Source of the DNA: Pseudoxanthomonas sp. Root65
Lineage (GTDB): Bacteria > Pseudomonadota > Gammaproteobacteria > Xanthomonadales > Xanthomonadaceae
Assembly: GCF_001427635.1 (NCBI RefSeq)
Contig: NZ_LMHA01000001.1
Location: forward strand, 1,585,132 to 1,649,131
Length of the DNA stretch: 64,000 nt
Reading direction: 5' to 3'
Positions within the stretch are counted from its first letter, which is position 1; each line of letters starts with the position of its first letter. Made by a program: the position numbers and the translations under genes. The notes beneath the pieces are model-generated. The model saw nothing but the letters and a program-made list of their open reading frames with translations. It had not been told where the DNA came from and searched no databases. Shown here piece by piece: positions 38,447-48,750 of the stretch.

Positions 38447-40384
38447 ATGGGGTGGGGAACACGGAGTGCGGGCATCCTGCTGGGATGCCTGCTGGCGCCG
38501 CTGGCGCATGCGCAGGTCGACCTGGAGCCGTTCCTGAAGAAGGACGTGCTGCAGACGCTGAAGATTTCGCCCACCGGCGACTACTACGCGATGACCGTGC
38601 CGTTGGAGGACCAGACCATCCTGGCGGTGGTGCGGCGCGCCGACCAGCAGGTGACCTCGAAGATCACCGCCGGCAGCGACAGTGTCATCAGCAACGTGTG
38701 GTGGGTCAGCGACGACCGCGTGGTGGTGTCGGTGGCGAAGAAGTACGGTTCGCGCGACCAGCCTTACGCCACCGGCGAGCTGTATGCGACCAACGCGGAC
38801 GGTACCCAGCGGCGGCAGATCTTCGCGCGCTACGGGCTGGACGCGACGCAGGTGCAGCCGCGCGCGGCGTACCTGATCGACACGCTGCCCGATGATCCGC
38901 GCAAGGTGCTGGCCGGCATGTACGCGCTGGACACCGCCACGCCCAGTACCCGGGTGGTACGGCTGGACGTGGTCAACGGCAACATGGACACCGTGGCCAC
39001 GGCGCCGGTGCGCAGGGCCAGTTTCACCGTCGACGCAGCCCGCCGCGTGCGCTTCGCGCTTGGCGCGGGCGACGACAACATCAGCAAGCTCTACCATCGT
39101 GCCGATGACAGGTCGCCCTGGACGCTGGTCAACGACGAGGCGAAGTCGGGCTTCGTCGAATGGCCACTGGGCCTGTCGGCCGATGGGCGCACCGCCTACC
39201 TGCAGGCGCAGCAGGCGGACGGACCGGACGCCATCGTGGCGCTGGATACCGTGGCCGGTACGCGCGCGCAGGTGCTGCGCGATCCGGTGGTCGATCCGTA
39301 CGACATCATCTATGCCGATGATGGCCGCACGCCGGTGGGCAGTTTCTTCATGCACGGCAAGCTGCGCACCGCGTTCTTCGACGAGAAGTCGCCGACCGCG
39401 CGCCTGTACCGCAAGCTGGAACGCTCGTTCCCCGGTTCTTCCATCGCCATCACCTCGGGCACGCGCGATGGCCGGCTGAAAGTGGTGCGTGCCTGGAGCG
39501 ACACCAGTCCCGGCGATTTCTTCCTGTTCGACACCACCACCAATTCCGCCGACCTGATCTTCAGCCGGCGCAGCTGGCTGGATCCAGCGGTGCTGGCGCC
39601 GAGCGAACCGGTCACGCTGCGCGCCCGCGACGGGCTGACGCTGCATGGCTACCTCACGCGTCCACGCGACCGCCGCGATGCGCCGATGCCGCTGGTGGTG
39701 ATGCCGCACGGCGGACCGTTCGGCCTCTTCGACGGCTGGGAGGTCAACGACGAGGCGGAGATGCTGGTGCGCGCGGGCTACGCGGTGCTTCGCGTGAATT
39801 ACCGCGGCTCCGGCAACTACGGGCGCGCGTTCCAGCAGGCCGGCGCACGGCAATGGGGCCGCACCATGCAGGACGACCTCACCGACGCCACGCGCTGGGC
39901 GATCGGGCAGAAGATCGCCGACCCCGCGCGCATCTGCCTGTACGGGGCCAGCTACGGCGCCTACGCCTCGCTGATGGGCGTGGCCAGGGAACCGGACCTG
40001 TACCGGTGCGCCGCTGGCTACGTGGGCGTGTACGACCTGGCGTTGATGCACAAGCAGGATTCGCGCGAGAGCCGGTCCAGCCGCACCTGGACCGAGGACT
40101 GGATCAGCGACGACCGCGCCAGCCTGGCGGACGTGTCGCCCACCGCGCTGGCGCAACGCATCCGCGCCCCGGTGTTCCTGGCCGCGGGCGGCAAGGACGA
40201 GATCGCCCCGCAGGCGCACAGCGAGCGCATGGAGAAAGCGTTGAAGGCGGCCGGCGTGCCGGTGGAGACGCTGTACGTGCGTACCGAGGGGCACGGTTTC
40301 TACAGCGAAGCCAACCAGCGTGCGTACTACACCCGCCTGCTGGAGTTTCTGTCGCGCCACCTCGGCGGCGCGAAGGCGAAATAG
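38447..40384 (+). CDS. Secreted S9 prolyl oligopeptidase family protein
   Basis: A 645-residue exported serine hydrolase. I chose the ATG after the strong AGGGAGG; the signal peptide MGWGTRSAGILLGCLLAPLA ends at AHA-Q. The triad is Ser502 in GASYGA, Asp584 in GGKDEI and His616 in EGHGF. The propeller half has many Trp/Asp-Gly blades. A second S9 protein lies at 3032-5398 with only general similarity. Likely a periplasmic peptidase with unknown substrate. Confidence 0.9.
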   Translation: MGWGTRSAGILLGCLLAPLAHAQVDLEPFLKKDVLQTLKISPTGDYYAMTVPLEDQTILAVVRRADQQVTSKITAGSDSVISNVWWVSDDRVVVSVAKKYGSRDQPYATGELYATNADGTQRRQIFARYGLDATQVQPRAAYLIDTLPDDPRKVLAGMYALDTATPSTRVVRLDVVNGNMDTVATAPVRRASFTVDAARRVRFALGAGDDNISKLYHRADDRSPWTLVNDEAKSGFVEWPLGLSADGRTAYLQAQQADGPDAIVALDTVAGTRAQVLRDPVVDPYDIIYADDGRTPVGSFFMHGKLRTAFFDEKSPTARLYRKLERSFPGSSIAITSGTRDGRLKVVRAWSDTSPGDFFLFDTTTNSADLIFSRRSWLDPAVLAPSEPVTLRARDGLTLHGYLTRPRDRRDAPMPLVVMPHGGPFGLFDGWEVNDEAEMLVRAGYAVLRVNYRGSGNYGRAFQQAGARQWGRTMQDDLTDATRWAIGQKIADPARICLYGASYGAYASLMGVAREPDLYRCAAGYVGVYDLALMHKQDSRESRSSRTWTEDWISDDRASLADVSPTALAQRIRAPVFLAAGGKDEIAPQAHSERMEKALKAAGVPVETLYVRTEGHGFYSEANQRAYYTRLLEFLSRHLGGAKAK

Positions 40385-40385
40385 C

Positions 40386-40760
40386 TCAGGCGCCGACGCG
40401 CCGGCGCACGGCGTCGAAGTCGCGCACCGGCCGCACCTCGATGCTGCCGGTGCCGACCCACGGGAAGTCCTGCGCGATCTTCACCGCTTCGTCCAGGCTC
40501 TCGGCCTCGATCAGGTTGTAGCCGCCGAGGATTTCCTTGGTCTCGGCGAACGGGCCGTCGAGCACACTGGTGCGGCCATCGCGCACGCGCACGGTGCGTG
40601 CGCTGCTGCCATGTTCCAGCTGCTGCGATTCGATCAGCGTGCCCTGCGCCTTCAGTTCGTCGGCGTGGGTGATGCAGCCGTGCATCATCCGGTCGAACGC
40701 GCCCTCGGGCAGCGCTTCCAGCAACTGGTCGTCCGTGTAGATCATCAACAGGAACTTCAT
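40386..40760 (-). CDS. YCII-related (DGPF) domain protein, second copy
   Basis: A 124-residue protein with DGPFAETKEILGGYNL and a start MKFLLMIYTDDQ typical of the family. It is convergent with the S9 gene, whose stop it nearly touches (one base between). Its N-terminus and length differ from the first copy, so it is not a recent duplicate. Confidence 0.88.
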   Translation of the reverse strand: MKFLLMIYTDDQLLEALPEGAFDRMMHGCITHADELKAQGTLIESQQLEHGSSARTVRVRDGRTSVLDGPFAETKEILGGYNLIEAESLDEAVKIAQDFPWVGTGSIEVRPVRDFDAVRRRVGA

Positions 40761-40839
40761 GCGCCCTCCCGGCGTGCCGTGCAGGCCGGGATTGTGCCAC
40801 GCGACGATGTCCAGTCCCCGTGTCGGGGCTTGATCGCGC

Positions 40840-41088
40840 TCACTCGCCGGCGGGCGAGCGGTACCAGGCTTCGACGGTACCCTTGATCTTCATCGTCATC
40901 GGATTGCCGCGACGGTCCTTCGACTTGCCGACCGGCACGCGCACCCATCCCTCGCTGACGCAGTACTCCTCCACGTTGTCGCGCTCCACGCCGTTGAAGC
41001 GGATGCCCACGCCACGGTCCATCGCCTCGGCGTCATGGAACGGGCTGCGCGGATCGGAGGCCAGGCGGTCGGGAGGCGTGTCGGACAT
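40840..41088 (-). CDS. DUF3297 family protein
   Basis: An 82-residue small cytoplasmic protein of a conserved family, recognised by RFNGVERDNVEEYC and the end VEAWYR. Function unknown. Confidence 0.82.
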   Translation of the reverse strand: MSDTPPDRLASDPRSPFHDAEAMDRGVGIRFNGVERDNVEEYCVSEGWVRVPVGKSKDRRGNPMTMKIKGTVEAWYRSPAGE

Positions 41089-41140
41089 GGGAAGACGTCG
41101 TGCAGGGATCGGGGACGCAAGGATAACCGAAGGCCGGCAT

Positions 41141-41851
41141 TCACCAGGCCACGCGGTTGCGGCTGCAGGCGAGCGTGGCCTGCAGCGTCAGTCGCCCGTG
41201 GCGTGGATCGGCGCTCAGCCGCGCCGCGTCGGCAATGGCGGGCGCGCGGAACGCGCCGCCATCGTGGATCAGCAGGCGGTTCCATCGCGCCGGCACGGTC
41301 AGCGCGTGGGTGAAGCTGGCGCTGGACGCCTGCGGATACCCGGCCGTGATGGCATGTCGCACGGAGAACGCCTCCGGCGACAGCGCCTCGGCATCGTGTT
41401 CCAGCTGTTCCACCTGCTGCGGCGAGACGCGCGGCAGGAAGAAATGCGTGCCGCCGAGCGTCGGATCGTGGAACAGGAACAGTTCCGCCACCACCATGCA
41501 CTGGTCCGGAGCGAACGCACGCAACCGACGCGGTTGCCAGTGCGTCGGCGCGAGGTGTGCGGCGGGGGTTGTCACCAGCGACAGGCGGCTGGCGCTGCGC
41601 AGGACGCGGCGCGTGCCCAGTGCATGGCGGGCATGCTCGCGCACCACGTCGTGCAGCAGTTCGGTGAACTCCTCCGGCATGCGCAGGTGCACGCCGGGGA
41701 ACACGGCCGGCGGCGCCGGCTGGAAATCCTCGCGATAGGCCTCGGCGAAGGCGGGCAGGCGTTCCGGTACCAGCAGCGCGTCGTCGATGACGATGCATGC
41801 ACGGCCGTGGCCGATCGGCATCGGCTGGACCATGGGACGCGGGTTGAACAT
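41141..41851 (-). CDS. DUF6445-like protein
   Basis: A 236-residue protein, probably of the DUF6445 family, related in fold to prolyl-hydroxylase-type dioxygenases. The start MFNPRPMVQPMPIGHGRACI follows GGGAGG and is the family's opening. It contains LFLFHDPTLGGTHFF, PARWNRLLIHDGGAFRAP and a final RLTLQATLAC. Those families often adjoin tryptophan halogenase and TonB receptor genes, but I see none here. The assignment is from pattern memory. Confidence 0.68.
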   Translation of the reverse strand: MFNPRPMVQPMPIGHGRACIVIDDALLVPERLPAFAEAYREDFQPAPPAVFPGVHLRMPEEFTELLHDVVREHARHALGTRRVLRSASRLSLVTTPAAHLAPTHWQPRRLRAFAPDQCMVVAELFLFHDPTLGGTHFFLPRVSPQQVEQLEHDAEALSPEAFSVRHAITAGYPQASSASFTHALTVPARWNRLLIHDGGAFRAPAIADAARLSADPRHGRLTLQATLACSRNRVAW

Positions 41852-41920
41852 GGCACGGCCTCCCGACGGACCGGCGCGCGGGCCGGCGCCGCCACGATAG
41901 ACCCTGCGCACGGTGGAGAC

Positions 41921-41960
41921 AAAAAAAACGCCGGGGCGGCCCACCACGACCGCCCCGGCG
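41921..41960 (-). terminator. Terminator of the fasciclin gene
   Basis: CGCCGGGGCGG (41929-41939) pairs perfectly with CCGCCCCGGCG (41950-41960). On the minus strand the stem is followed by GTTTTTTTT. Confidence 0.94.
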
Positions 41961-41978
41961 TGTGCTGCCGTCGAGGAA

Positions 41979-42578
41979 TTACGGCATCAGCACCTTGTCG
42001 ACCACATGGATCACGCCGTTGCTGCCCTTCAGGTCGGCGGCGGTGACCTTGGCCACGTTGCCCTTGGCATCGGTCACGGTCACGCCGCCATCCACGACCT
42101 GCGCCTTCAGCTCACCGCCCTGCACGGTCTTCAGGGTGGCGGTACCGCCGCTGGCCTGGATCTGCTGGGTCAGGGTGGCGGCGTCCACGTTGCCCGCGAC
42201 CACGTGGTAGGTCAGCACGGAGGTCAGATCGGCCTTGCTTTCCGGCTTCAGCAGCGTGTCCACGGTGCCGGCCGGCAGGGCGTCGAACGCGGCGTTGGTC
42301 GGCGCGAACACGGTGAACGGACCGGCGCCCTTCAGCGTATCCACCAGGCCGGCGGCCTGTACGGCGGCGACCAGCGTGGTGTGGTCGGGCGAGCCGATCG
42401 CCGTATCCACCACGTCCTTCTGTTCGACGGCCGGCGTGGCGCTCTCGGCCGGCGCGGGGTCGCTGGCCTCGGCCACCGGCATCGGCGCGGCGCCGGCGTC
42501 CGCTTCGGCGGTCTTGGGCGAGCAGGCGGCGGCGGTGATGACGGCCAGCAGGGCCACGGAAATGACGGTGCGATTCAT
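41979..42578 (-). CDS. Fasciclin-domain lipoprotein
   Basis: A 199-residue exported protein. The lipobox ITAAAC puts Cys19 as the lipidated residue. A Pro/Ala-rich linker leads to one fasciclin domain with VVDTAIGSPDHTTLVAAVQAAG, GPFTVFAPTNAAFDALP, LTYHVVAGN and the end GVIHVVDKVLMP. Fasciclin domains mediate adhesion at the cell surface. GGAG lies before the ATG, and a strong terminator follows. Confidence 0.94.
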   Translation of the reverse strand: MNRTVISVALLAVITAAACSPKTAEADAGAAPMPVAEASDPAPAESATPAVEQKDVVDTAIGSPDHTTLVAAVQAAGLVDTLKGAGPFTVFAPTNAAFDALPAGTVDTLLKPESKADLTSVLTYHVVAGNVDAATLTQQIQASGGTATLKTVQGGELKAQVVDGGVTVTDAKGNVAKVTAADLKGSNGVIHVVDKVLMP

Positions 42579-42726
42579 GGGTGATCTCCAGAGTGAGGGG
42601 TGGTGTCGCGTTGCGGTTGCGAGGACATCTACGCCGCCCGCTCACGCGCGGATGCATCACGTGGCCTTAATATTCAGCCAACCTTGACATCGGCAACCGC
42701 CGATCCCGCCACGCGACGACGCTCCC

Positions 42727-43281
42727 ATGACCTTGCCCGACCACGAATTCGATCCCGACGACAACTTCCGCCATGCCTTCGACGACGAAGACGACATGGA
42801 CCTGGACGACACCGAGGCGCTGGTCTGGAACCTGCTGGTGCTGATCAACCCCGGCGACGAAGAGACCGCGCTGCGGCAGTTCGCGGCCTATCGCGAAGCC
42901 GGCGGTGAAGACGGCATCGAACCGGACCAGGTGTTGTGGACGCTGAAGGACGCGATCGACTGGACCTCCGGCTTCTACGTGGACTGGAAGGACACCGAAT
43001 CCTTCATCGACTGCATCAACCAACTGGCCGCGCGTTACGCCATCGAGATCGACTGGGGCGGCGACAGCAGCGACGAGGACTTCCTCGACGGCACCGACGT
43101 GCCCGCGCTGATGGCCACCGCCTACGACCGCCTGCGCGAGCATGGCTACACGCTGTGGAACTGGAACACCGACGGCGATGCCTACGGTGGCTGGATGGCG
43201 TTGCGTCGCGACGACGAAGGCATGCAGCAGCTGGCGGCGGTGATGGGTGTGGAAATCCGGCCCGGCAGCGACGCGTTCTGA
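42727..43281 (+). CDS. Conserved acidic protein, DUF6630-like
   Basis: A 184-residue soluble, strongly acidic protein (opening FDDEDDMDLDDTEALVW). Distinct motifs are NPGDEETALRQFAAYREAG, DWTSGFYVDWKD and WNWNTDGDAYGGWMALRRD. The last resembles DUF6630 from memory, but I am not certain. No signal peptide. Function unknown. Confidence 0.68.
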   Translation: MTLPDHEFDPDDNFRHAFDDEDDMDLDDTEALVWNLLVLINPGDEETALRQFAAYREAGGEDGIEPDQVLWTLKDAIDWTSGFYVDWKDTESFIDCINQLAARYAIEIDWGGDSSDEDFLDGTDVPALMATAYDRLREHGYTLWNWNTDGDAYGGWMALRRDDEGMQQLAAVMGVEIRPGSDAF

Positions 43282-43343
43282 TCGCGTCCCTGCGACGGCG
43301 CGCGCTAGACTCGCGCTGTCCCCCGGTTGCGAGATCGCCCGTC

Positions 43344-45824
43344 ATGCGTGTGCTGCTGGCCTGCCTTGCCTGCCTGATGCTGCTGGTCGGTCCGGGCGCG
43401 CATGCGCAGGACGTCACCACGCTGCTGTCGCCTTCCAAGCCCAAGGCCCCCGAAGCCATCGCGCTGGCCGACATTCCCGGGCGCGCCGATGCCGACGAGC
43501 GTTATGCGGAGGAAGTGTCGCTGCGCGCGGCGCGCGCCGATCCGCTGGGCCGTCTCGTGCCCCGGCTGGAAGCCATCGAGACGTCGGTGGCGGACAAGAA
43601 CGGCCTGTTCGCCTATGGCGAGCTGCGCACGTTGCCGGTGCTGCGGCTGGAAAGCATGGAGCGGCACTGGAAATTCGATGCGCGCCAGTACGCGCGCTGG
43701 CGCGCCGACATGCAGGGCCTGGTCGCACCGTATGCGCAGGACGCCGCCGAGCTCGCCCTGCGGCGCGCCGACTGGGACCTGACCCGGCAGGGCATGCCGC
43801 CCGACAGCACGCCGGCCGCGCTGCGTTCGCGCGTGGACGCGGTCGTCGCGCGACTGCAGCAGGCCGAGCAGGCGCTCTCGTCGCCGCTGGCCGAACAGAT
43901 CGGCCTGGGGCGCCGCGCCAACCTGCTGGCCGCGCGCATCCAGGCCGGGCAGCAGGCAGTGGAGGACGCCATCGCCTACACGGACCGACGCCTGTTCCGG
44001 ATCGACGCGCCGCCGCTGTGGCAGGTCAAGGACGCCAGCACGCTGCGGCAGGACGTGGCGGACAACCTGAGCCGCGAGGTCGACTCGGAAAACCGTTTCG
44101 TGGCGCAGTACGCAGCGGCCGACCTGGGCAACCAGCGCCTGTTGCATGGACTGCAGCTGCTCTTGCTGCCGTGCCTGCTGTGGGTGGCATGGCGCCATCG
44201 CCGGCGCGGCGTGGATCCCGCCGTGCCGCCGGCGACCGATGCCGAGCTGCGGGTCATCCGGCGCCCGTTCTCCACGTGGCTGCTGCTGTCGATGATCGGC
44301 GTGCTGGTGTTCGAACCCAATGCACCGCTGTTCGTGCACCAACTGGCGATGCTGGTCGCGCTGGTGCCGGTGTTGCGGCTGATGCCGCAACAGGGGCGCC
44401 GGCTGCTCGGTCCGTGGCCTTACCTGGCCACCGCGTTCTACCTGCTGCAGCGCCTGGCCGTGCTGTTGATGGCCAGTGCCTACCTCTATCGCCTGTACTA
44501 CCTGGCGCTCGCCACGCTGGCGCTGGCGGCGACCTGCTGGTTGCTGTGGCGTTCGCGCGGGGAACGTTTCGCCGGGGTGGCGGGCCGGGCCGGGCGGCTG
44601 GTGCACGGGCTGGCCTGGCTTGCCGTCGCGACGCTGCTCTCTTCCATCATCGCGAACGTGCTGGGCAACGTGTCGCTGGCGGAAATGCTGGTCACCGGCA
44701 TCATCGAGAGCGGCTACTTCGCGCTGGTGCTGTACGCCGCCGTCACCGTACTGGACACCCTGCTGCGTCGACTGGGTGCGCGCAAGGAGGTCAGGCGGCT
44801 GTGGCTGATGCGCCGCCACGGCGGCAACCTGCTGGAATCGCTGTCGCGGTGGGCGCGGGTGGCGGCCGTGGTGGGCTGGATCGTCTACACGATGATCCGC
44901 TTCCGCATCTTCCGGCCGGTCTACGATGCCGGCAAGGCGATCGTCACGCATCGCTTCGAATACGGCGAGCTGTCCATCAGTCTCGGCCACGTGCTGGTGT
45001 TCTGCATCGGCGTGGTGCTGGCGGTCTGGATCGCGCGCACCCTGCGCGCGATGCTGCGCGAGGAGGTGCTGCCGCGCCTGTCGCTGCCGCGCGGCGTCGA
45101 CAACAGCATCGCCTCGCTCAGCTACTACGTGCTGCTGTTGCTGGGCCTGCTGGCGGCGCTGTCGGCGGCGGGCTTCAAGATCGGGCAACTGGCCTTCATG
45201 TTCGGCGCGCTCGGCGTGGGTATCGGCCTGGGCCTGCAGGACGTGGTGAAGAATTTCGTTTCCGGCCTGATCCTGATGTTCGAGCGGCCGGTCAAGCCCG
45301 GCGATGCCGTCGACATCAGCGGCACCGCCGGCCGCGTGCGCGCCATCGGCATGCGCGCCACCACGGTGCGCACCTTCGAGGGCGCCGACGTGGTGGTGCC
45401 CAACGGCATGCTGCTGTCGGACAAGGTGACCAACTGGACGCTGGTGGACCAGAACCGGCGCGTCGACGTGGACCTCGGCGTGGCCTACGGCTCCGACGTC
45501 ACGCGGGTGATGCAGCTGCTGCAGGAAACCACGCGCAGCACACCCGGCATCGCCGACGAGCCGGCGCCGACCGTGCTGTTCACCGGCTTCGGCGCCAGCT
45601 CGCTGGATTTCGCCATCCGCGCATGGACCCAGCGGTTCGACGAATGGACGACGATCCGCAGCGACCTGATGCAGCGGCTGCATGCCGCGCTTGCGCAGGC
45701 CGGCATCGAGATTCCGTTCCCGCAGCAGGATCTGCACGTGCGCTCGGTGTCCGAGGATCTGCTGCATTCGCTGCGCCGTCGGCCGGCGCCCGCGGAAGGC
45801 GAGGGCCACGACGATGGCCGCTGA
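43344..45824 (+). CDS. Large MscS-family mechanosensitive channel
   Basis: An 826-residue inner-membrane protein. A signal peptide ([22 protein letters not shown]) precedes a periplasmic helical region to about residue 265, then several hydrophobic helices. The conserved MscS pore follows at [21 protein letters not shown], then [17 protein letters not shown] and [11 protein letters not shown], with a C-terminal cytoplasmic domain. The size fits the long MscK/MscM-like branch. It overlaps the next gene's start by 11 bases. Confidence 0.93.
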   Translation: MRVLLACLACLMLLVGPGAHAQDVTTLLSPSKPKAPEAIALADIPGRADADERYAEEVSLRAARADPLGRLVPRLEAIETSVADKNGLFAYGELRTLPVLRLESMERHWKFDARQYARWRADMQGLVAPYAQDAAELALRRADWDLTRQGMPPDSTPAALRSRVDAVVARLQQAEQALSSPLAEQIGLGRRANLLAARIQAGQQAVEDAIAYTDRRLFRIDAPPLWQVKDASTLRQDVADNLSREVDSENRFVAQYAAADLGNQRLLHGLQLLLLPCLLWVAWRHRRRGVDPAVPPATDAELRVIRRPFSTWLLLSMIGVLVFEPNAPLFVHQLAMLVALVPVLRLMPQQGRRLLGPWPYLATAFYLLQRLAVLLMASAYLYRLYYLALATLALAATCWLLWRSRGERFAGVAGRAGRLVHGLAWLAVATLLSSIIANVLGNVSLAEMLVTGIIESGYFALVLYAAVTVLDTLLRRLGARKEVRRLWLMRRHGGNLLESLSRWARVAAVVGWIVYTMIRFRIFRPVYDAGKAIVTHRFEYGELSISLGHVLVFCIGVVLAVWIARTLRAMLREEVLPRLSLPRGVDNSIASLSYYVLLLLGLLAALSAAGFKIGQLAFMFGALGVGIGLGLQDVVKNFVSGLILMFERPVKPGDAVDISGTAGRVRAIGMRATTVRTFEGADVVVPNGMLLSDKVTNWTLVDQNRRVDVDLGVAYGSDVTRVMQLLQETTRSTPGIADEPAPTVLFTGFGASSLDFAIRAWTQRFDEWTTIRSDLMQRLHAALAQAGIEIPFPQQDLHVRSVSEDLLHSLRRRPAPAEGEGHDDGR

Positions 45825-46272
45825 CGCCGTGCTGCGCGCGCTGGGGCCGTCCGACCTGGCCGCGATGCGTGACCTGCTGCGCATGTTCGGCCGTGCGTTC
45901 GACGACATGGCGGCCTACACGCAGGCGCAGCCGGACGACGCCTACCTCGCCGGCCTGCTGGGCCGCGACACCTTCATCGTGGTGGCGGCCTTCGAGGACG
46001 ACACGGTGGTCGGTGGCCTGGCCGCCTATGTGCTGCCGAAGTTCGAGCAGGCACGCAGCGAGGTGTACCTGTACGACCTGGCGGTGGCGGAATCGCACCG
46101 TCGGCGCGGCATCGCCACCGCGCTGATCGCCGAACTCCGCCGTATCGCCGCAACGCGCGGCGCGTGGGTCGTGTTCGTGCAGGCGGACTACGGCGACGAC
46201 CCGGCGGTGGCGCTGTACACCGGGCTGGGCACGCGCGAAGACGTGATGCACTTCGACATTCCGGTCAACTGA
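45814..46272 (+). CDS. AAC(3)-I family aminoglycoside N-acetyltransferase homologue
   Basis: A 152-residue GNAT enzyme. Its core is strikingly like AAC(3)-[33 protein letters not shown] (the acetyl-CoA loop), [15 protein letters not shown] and the end REDVMHFDI. Known AAC(3)-I enzymes acetylate the 3-amino group of gentamicin or fortimicin. The ATG lies inside the MscS stop region (ATGGCCGCTGA overlap), so the two are co-translated, and there is no mobile element nearby, which suggests a chromosomal intrinsic gene. Whether it acts on aminoglycosides is not shown. Confidence 0.9.
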   Translation: MAADAVLRALGPSDLAAMRDLLRMFGRAFDDMAAYTQAQPDDAYLAGLLGRDTFIVVAAFEDDTVVGGLAAYVLPKFEQARSEVYLYDLAVAESHRRRGIATALIAELRRIAATRGAWVVFVQADYGDDPAVALYTGLGTREDVMHFDIPVN

Positions 46273-46337
46273 GCCGCAGCGGTGTCGACGCCGGGTCCCG
46301 CCGATCGTCGCAGGCAGGAACATCCCGGGAGCCTGCC

Positions 46338-46760
46338 ATGACGCCGATCTTCGAGGTCCAGCGTATCGACCATCTTGTCCTGCGCGTGCGCGACCTCGCA
46401 CACAGCGTCCGCTTCTATGGCGAGGTGCTGGGCTGCCAGGTCGAACGCCGGCGCGAGCACCTGGGCCTGGTGCATCTGCGTGCCGGCGCCTCGATGATCG
46501 ACCTGGTCGGCATCGACGGGATGCTGGGCGCACGCGGCGGCGCGGCGGCCGGCCGCGAGGGCCGCAATGTCGACCATCTCTGCCTGCGCATCGCGCCGTT
46601 CGACGAGCCCGCGCTGGTCGCGCATCTCGCCGGCTTCGGCATCGCGCCTGTCGGACCTGCCGAGCTCAATTTCGGAGCGGAAGGCGATGGCCTGTCGCTG
46701 TATTTCACCGATCCCGACGGCAACACGATCGAGCTGAAAGGGCCTTCCGCCCGCGGATGA
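46338..46760 (+). CDS. VOC superfamily (glyoxalase) protein
   Basis: A 140-residue VOC protein. VQRIDHLVLRVRDLAHSVRFY at the N-terminus and GLSLYFTDPDGNTIELK at the C-terminus are the paired modules with His12 and Glu-type metal ligands. It is 65 bases after the AAC-like gene. Possibly a glyoxalase or thiol transferase; substrate unknown. Confidence 0.9.
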   Translation: MTPIFEVQRIDHLVLRVRDLAHSVRFYGEVLGCQVERRREHLGLVHLRAGASMIDLVGIDGMLGARGGAAAGREGRNVDHLCLRIAPFDEPALVAHLAGFGIAPVGPAELNFGAEGDGLSLYFTDPDGNTIELKGPSARG

Positions 46761-46781
46761 AGGGCGTGCCGCCGCGGGTCG

Positions 46782-47780
46782 TCAGGGCGATGCGCTGGTG
46801 CGCTGCTCGACGGGCGCGGGGGCCTGGGCGAGGGCGGCCGTTTCCACCGGCGCATCCGGCATCGCGGCGTCGGCGTCCGGCAGGGGCGGGCCCGGCGACA
46901 GCAGCTTGCCCTCGCCCTGCAGCGCTTCCTCCGCCGCCTTGGTCATCACCACGATGCTGATGCGGCGGTTGATCGGGTTCTGGGGATTCTGCTTGTCGAA
47001 CAGCACCGACGACGACAGGCCGACCACGCGCGACACCTTGTCCTCGTGCATGCCACCGACCACCAGCGCGCGGCGGGCGGCGTTGGCGCGTTCGGCACTG
47101 AGTTCCCAGTTGGTGTAGCCGCGGTTAGTCGCGTACTGCGTGGTGTCGGTGTGGCCGGTGATGCTGATGTGGTTCGGGACCTGGTTCACGAAGCCGGCGA
47201 GTTCGGCCAGGATCGCCTGCGTGTACGGCTTCAGCACCGTGCCGCCCAGGTCGAACATCGGCCGGTTCTGCTGGTCGACGATCTGGATGCGCAGGCCCTC
47301 CGGCGTCAGGTCGAGCAGCAACTGGTCCTTGAACGGTTCCAGCGCCTGACTCTTGCCGATGGCCTCCTGCAGCGCCTGCATCAGCGTCTCCAGGCGCTGC
47401 TTTTCCTGCGCCTTCTGCTGTTCTTCCGACGCCTGCTGCGCGTCGCCGGGCGGCTTGGCGAACGGGTTGTCGCTTTCGCCCTTGGGCATGTCCATCGTGC
47501 CGCCGAGCTTGATCATCGACGTGCTGGCGCCACCGGGACCGGCCGGACCGGGTGCCGGCGAGAAGCTCTTGCCGCTCAACGGACTGGGATTGCGGAAGTA
47601 TTCCGAGATCGCCGCGCGTTCCTTGTTGGTGGTCGCGCCCATCAGCCACATCACCAGGAAGAACGCCATCATCGCGGTGACGAAGTCCGCGTAGGCGACC
47701 TTCCACGAGCCGCCATGGTGGCCGCCGCCGGCGACCTTCTTGACCCGGCGGACGATGATGGTGGGGCGCTGCTCGCTCAT
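46782..47780 (-). CDS. motB: Flagellar motor stator protein MotB
   Basis: A 332-residue stator protein. YADFVTAMMAFFLVMWLMG contains the proton-channel Asp (about 32) in a membrane helix. A Pro/Gln-rich linker precedes an OmpA-like peptidoglycan-binding domain with ITGHTDTTQY. It lies nine bases downstream of motA, and together they power rotation. Confidence 0.96.
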   Translation of the reverse strand: MSEQRPTIIVRRVKKVAGGGHHGGSWKVAYADFVTAMMAFFLVMWLMGATTNKERAAISEYFRNPSPLSGKSFSPAPGPAGPGGASTSMIKLGGTMDMPKGESDNPFAKPPGDAQQASEEQQKAQEKQRLETLMQALQEAIGKSQALEPFKDQLLLDLTPEGLRIQIVDQQNRPMFDLGGTVLKPYTQAILAELAGFVNQVPNHISITGHTDTTQYATNRGYTNWELSAERANAARRALVVGGMHEDKVSRVVGLSSSVLFDKQNPQNPINRRISIVVMTKAAEEALQGEGKLLSPGPPLPDADAAMPDAPVETAALAQAPAPVEQRTSASP

Positions 47781-47789
47781 CGCCGTGGC

Positions 47790-48644
47790 TTACTTGTTGG
47801 CCTTGAGGTGTGCTTCGAACTCGGCGAACGGCGGGCGCACGTCCGAGGGTAGCGTCTTACGCGCGAACTCCAGCGCCACCGCCGGGTTGTAGCCGCGCAG
47901 GCAGGCCAGCAGCGCGGTCTTCACCGATTCGTACATGCGGCTGTCCTGTTCGACCTGCGCTTCGATGGCGGCGGCCAGCGGCGAGACGAAGCCGTAGGCG
48001 AGCAGGATGCCGAGGAAGGTGCCGACCAGCGCGGCGGCGACGTGCGCGCCGACTGCGGCGATGTCGCCGCCGATCGAGCCCATCGTCACGATGATGCCGA
48101 GCACCGCCGCGACGATGCCGAAGCCCGGCAGGCCATCGGAGACTTTCTGCAGCGCATGCGCCGGCGCCATCGCTTCGTGATGGTGCTTCTCGAGTTCCAG
48201 TTCGAGCAGCGGTTCCAGCTCGTGCGGTTCGATGTTGCTGCCCACCATCAGGCGCAGGCACTCGGTGAGGAAGTCGAGCAGGTGATGGTCGGCGAGGATC
48301 TTGGGGTACTTCTGGAACAGCGGGCTGTTGGTCGGGTTCTCGATGTGCTCTTCCAGCGACATGAAGCCGTCGCGGCGCGCCTTGTTGAGCATCTCGTGGA
48401 TCAGCGTCAGCACGTCGAGATAATCGGACGACTTGTAGCGGGCGCCCTTGAATACCGAAAGCGAGGCGGCGAGGGTGCTCTTCACCACCTTGGTGGGATT
48501 GCTGGCCATGAACGCGCCCAGCGCGGCACCGCCGATGATGACCAGCTCGAACGGTTGCCACAGCGCGCCCAGCTTGCCGTGCGAGCCGAGGTAGCCGCCG
48601 ATCACGCTCAGGGTGACGATGATGAAGCCGACGATGATGAGCAT
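47790..48644 (-). CDS. motA: Flagellar motor stator protein MotA
   Basis: A 284-residue inner-membrane stator protein. Four membrane helices are visible (about 2-22, 33-50, 170-195, 200-222), and the conserved LPGFGIVAAVLGIIVTMG marks the third. Charged residues in the cytoplasmic loop contact the rotor. The start ATG gives MLIIVGFIIV; longer frames run into the divergent BlaI operator and are unlikely. No other flagellar genes are in the window. Confidence 0.95.
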   Translation of the reverse strand: MLIIVGFIIVTLSVIGGYLGSHGKLGALWQPFELVIIGGAALGAFMASNPTKVVKSTLAASLSVFKGARYKSSDYLDVLTLIHEMLNKARRDGFMSLEEHIENPTNSPLFQKYPKILADHHLLDFLTECLRLMVGSNIEPHELEPLLELELEKHHHEAMAPAHALQKVSDGLPGFGIVAAVLGIIVTMGSIGGDIAAVGAHVAAALVGTFLGILLAYGFVSPLAAAIEAQVEQDSRMYESVKTALLACLRGYNPAVALEFARKTLPSDVRPPFAEFEAHLKANK

Positions 48645-48750
48645 GGCGACGCGGCCGCAGGGTGGGGTCACCCAAGGATCGGCCCGCGCGGCGGTTTCTT
48701 GAGCCGCGACCGTTCGTCGGCCGTGCGACGAGAATGACCTTCGGCAGGGT

